Below are positions 39,883 through 40,716 of a DNA stretch of 40,716 bases, piece after piece. A model generated the notes under the pieces. The model saw nothing but the letters and a program-made list of their open reading frames with translations. It did no database searches and had not been told where the DNA came from. The DNA is from Actinomycetes bacterium (GTDB lineage: Bacteria; Actinomycetota; Acidimicrobiia; Acidimicrobiales; RAAP-2). Where the stretch lies: positions 1-40,716 of the forward strand of contig JAJYSP010000016.1 in assembly GCA_021793515.1 (NCBI GenBank), read 5' to 3'. Every line of letters starts with the position of its first letter. Position 1 is the stretch's first letter. The position numbers were made by a program, and so were the translations under genes.

Positions 39883-39898
39883 AGTGTACTGTGATGGC
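39883..39898. promoter_or_regulatory. Overlapping divergent -10 elements of psuG and cdd
   Basis: AGTGTACTGT (39883-39892) contains TACTGT for cdd (39887-39892, six bases before GTG 39899, leaderless) and, on the other strand, TACACT for psuG (39888-39883). The two hexamers share TA. Only 25 bases separate the two start codons. Confidence 0.6.
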
Positions 39899-40312
39899 GT
39901 GATTGACCCTCGTGACATCCCTTGGGGGACCTTGCGCGCCCGCGCACTCGTCGCCAGCACCCACGCCTACGCCCCGTATTCGAGGGTGCACGTCGGCGCC
40001 GCCGCCCTGACCGATGACGGCACCGTCATCGAGGGCGCCAACATCGAAAACGCCAGCTACGGACTCACCCTGTGCGCGGAGTGCTCACTCGTGAGCGACC
40101 TCGCGCGCGTGGGCGGCGGCACACTGGTCGCCGTCGCGATCGTCGCTGCGGACGGCGCGCCGCTCTCGCCCTGTGGCCGATGCCGCCAGCTGCTCTTCGA
40201 GCACGGCGGTGCCGGCCTGCTCGTCGACGACGGACCCGAGCGACCCGCTCGCCCCCTCGCGACCCTGCTGCCCGACGCCTTCGGACCCGACGACGTCGCC
40301 ACCCGCTCGTGA
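39899..40312 (+). CDS. cdd: Cytidine deaminase
   Basis: 137 aa zinc enzyme converting cytidine/deoxycytidine to uridine/deoxyuridine. The N-terminal substrate region reads AYAPYSRVHVGAAAL, then GANIENASYGLTLCAE with zinc ligand Cys59 and proton shuttle Glu61, and SPCGRCRQLL with zinc ligands Cys92 and Cys95. Length is normal for the homotetrameric type. GTG 39899 is fixed by TACTGT six bases ahead and lack of a ribosome site. It overlaps deoA (GTGA), so uridine-type products pass to a phosphorylase made from the same message. Confidence 0.94.
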   Translation: MIDPRDIPWGTLRARALVASTHAYAPYSRVHVGAAALTDDGTVIEGANIENASYGLTLCAECSLVSDLARVGGGTLVAVAIVAADGAPLSPCGRCRQLLFEHGGAGLLVDDGPERPARPLATLLPDAFGPDDVATRS

Positions 40313-40716
40313 CCTCGGCCGTCGACGTCATCACCGCCAAGCGCGACGGGCACGTCCTCGACGACGACGCGATCACCTGGGTGCTCGACGCGTACAACCG
40401 GGGCGTCGTCGCCGACGAGCAGATGTCGGCGCTCTTGATGGCGGTCTTCTTTAACGGCCTGTCCGCCGCTGAGCTGCGCACCTGGACGACGACGATGGTC
40501 GAATCGGGTGAGCGGCTCGACCTGGGCCGGCTCTCGCGCCCGACCGTGGACAAGCATTCCACGGGTGGCGTCGGCGACAAGATCTCGCTCATCCTCGCCC
40601 CGCTGGTGGCGGCCTGTGGCGCGGCGGTGCCCCAACTCTCGGGGCGCGGGCTCGGGCACACCGGTGGCACGCTCGACAAGCTCGAGACGATCCCGGGCTG
40701 GCGCGCGGAGATCGGA
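40309..40716 (+). CDS. deoA: Pyrimidine-nucleoside/thymidine phosphorylase (N-terminal part)
   Basis: Truncated by the right edge after 136 codons. The visible part begins VTSAVDVITAKRDGHVLD, contains the helical N-terminal domain (VFFNGLSAAELRTWTTTMV), the phosphate-binding KHSTGGVGDKISL and the family signature SGRGLGHTGGTLDKLE. This enzyme cleaves thymidine or uridine with phosphate to base and (deoxy)ribose 1-phosphate. GTG 40309 overlaps the cdd stop in GTGA. DeoA versus Pdp (broader pyrimidine specificity) cannot be settled from this fragment. Confidence 0.92.
   Translation, partial: MTSAVDVITAKRDGHVLDDDAITWVLDAYNRGVVADEQMSALLMAVFFNGLSAAELRTWTTTMVESGERLDLGRLSRPTVDKHSTGGVGDKISLILAPLVAACGAAVPQLSGRGLGHTGGTLDKLETIPGWRAEIG

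Noticed and set aside
1-40716. CRISPR array, insertion sequence, integrase, tRNA or riboswitch
   Set aside because: Reading both strands I found no regularly spaced repeats, transposase or integrase motifs, tRNA-like cloverleaf or recognisable riboswitch core; a covariance-model scan would be needed to exclude small RNAs.

Overview
The window is about 40.7 kb of high-GC DNA with actinobacterial character: GTG and TTG starts are common, genes overlap through GTGA/ATGA junctions, several starts look leaderless, and families such as actinobacterial FUSC, HipA, DUF2236/MpaB-type oxygenase and BMP-type nucleoside transporters occur. I infer a high-GC actinobacterium, possibly of the Acidimicrobiia; no rRNA or tRNA gene is visible to test this. 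Three places differ in base composition: the two prepilin-like genes at the left end (26/60 G+C at 901-960), the first HipBA pair (30/60 at 12901-12960), and ordinary flanks (40/60 at 10561-10620, 45/60 at 19501-19560).

Left end (1-5.3 kb, minus strand): a type IV pilus/competence assembly operon, pilB - pilC - two prepilin-like genes, continuing off the left edge. Next comes a small truncated excisionase/antitoxin-like ORF. At 5.8-8.0 kb lies a tight operon of a GNAT acetyltransferase, a histone-deacetylase-fold hydrolase and a universal stress protein, preceded by a CRP-like palindrome; it reads as a possible reversible protein acetylation module. At 8.0-11.5 kb a DUF2236 oxygenase-like gene diverges from a marR - methyltransferase - MFS exporter operon with a palindromic operator between them.

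Middle (11.7-23.4 kb): two HipB-HipA modules flank a FUSC-type exporter, an AidB-like acyl-CoA dehydrogenase and a divergent cyclopropane-fatty-acid synthase. Then follows a three-gene flavin electron-transfer module: a haem/FAD transmembrane reductase, an anchored FMN-binding-domain protein with a flavinylation motif, and its ApbE flavin transferase.

Right half (23.4-40.7 kb): a TetR regulator; a membrane protein with inorganic pyrophosphatase; an arsR-arsM arsenic methylation pair with a well-formed operator/promoter; 3-hydroxyacyl-CoA dehydrogenase with PurU; kynureninase; EttA; a second DHA2 exporter; and a nucleoside acquisition and salvage region. The last holds a BMP-type binding protein, an ABC ATPase and two permeases, convergent with psuG - PfkB kinase (pseudouridine breakdown), and divergent from these cdd - deoA (pyrimidine salvage), with deoA cut by the right edge.

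Two regulatory patterns run through the window. First genes of transcription units often have TANNNT exactly six bases before the start codon, suggesting leaderless mRNAs. Genes inside units start in 4-base stop/start overlaps. I see no CRISPR array, insertion sequence, integrase, tRNA or rRNA.
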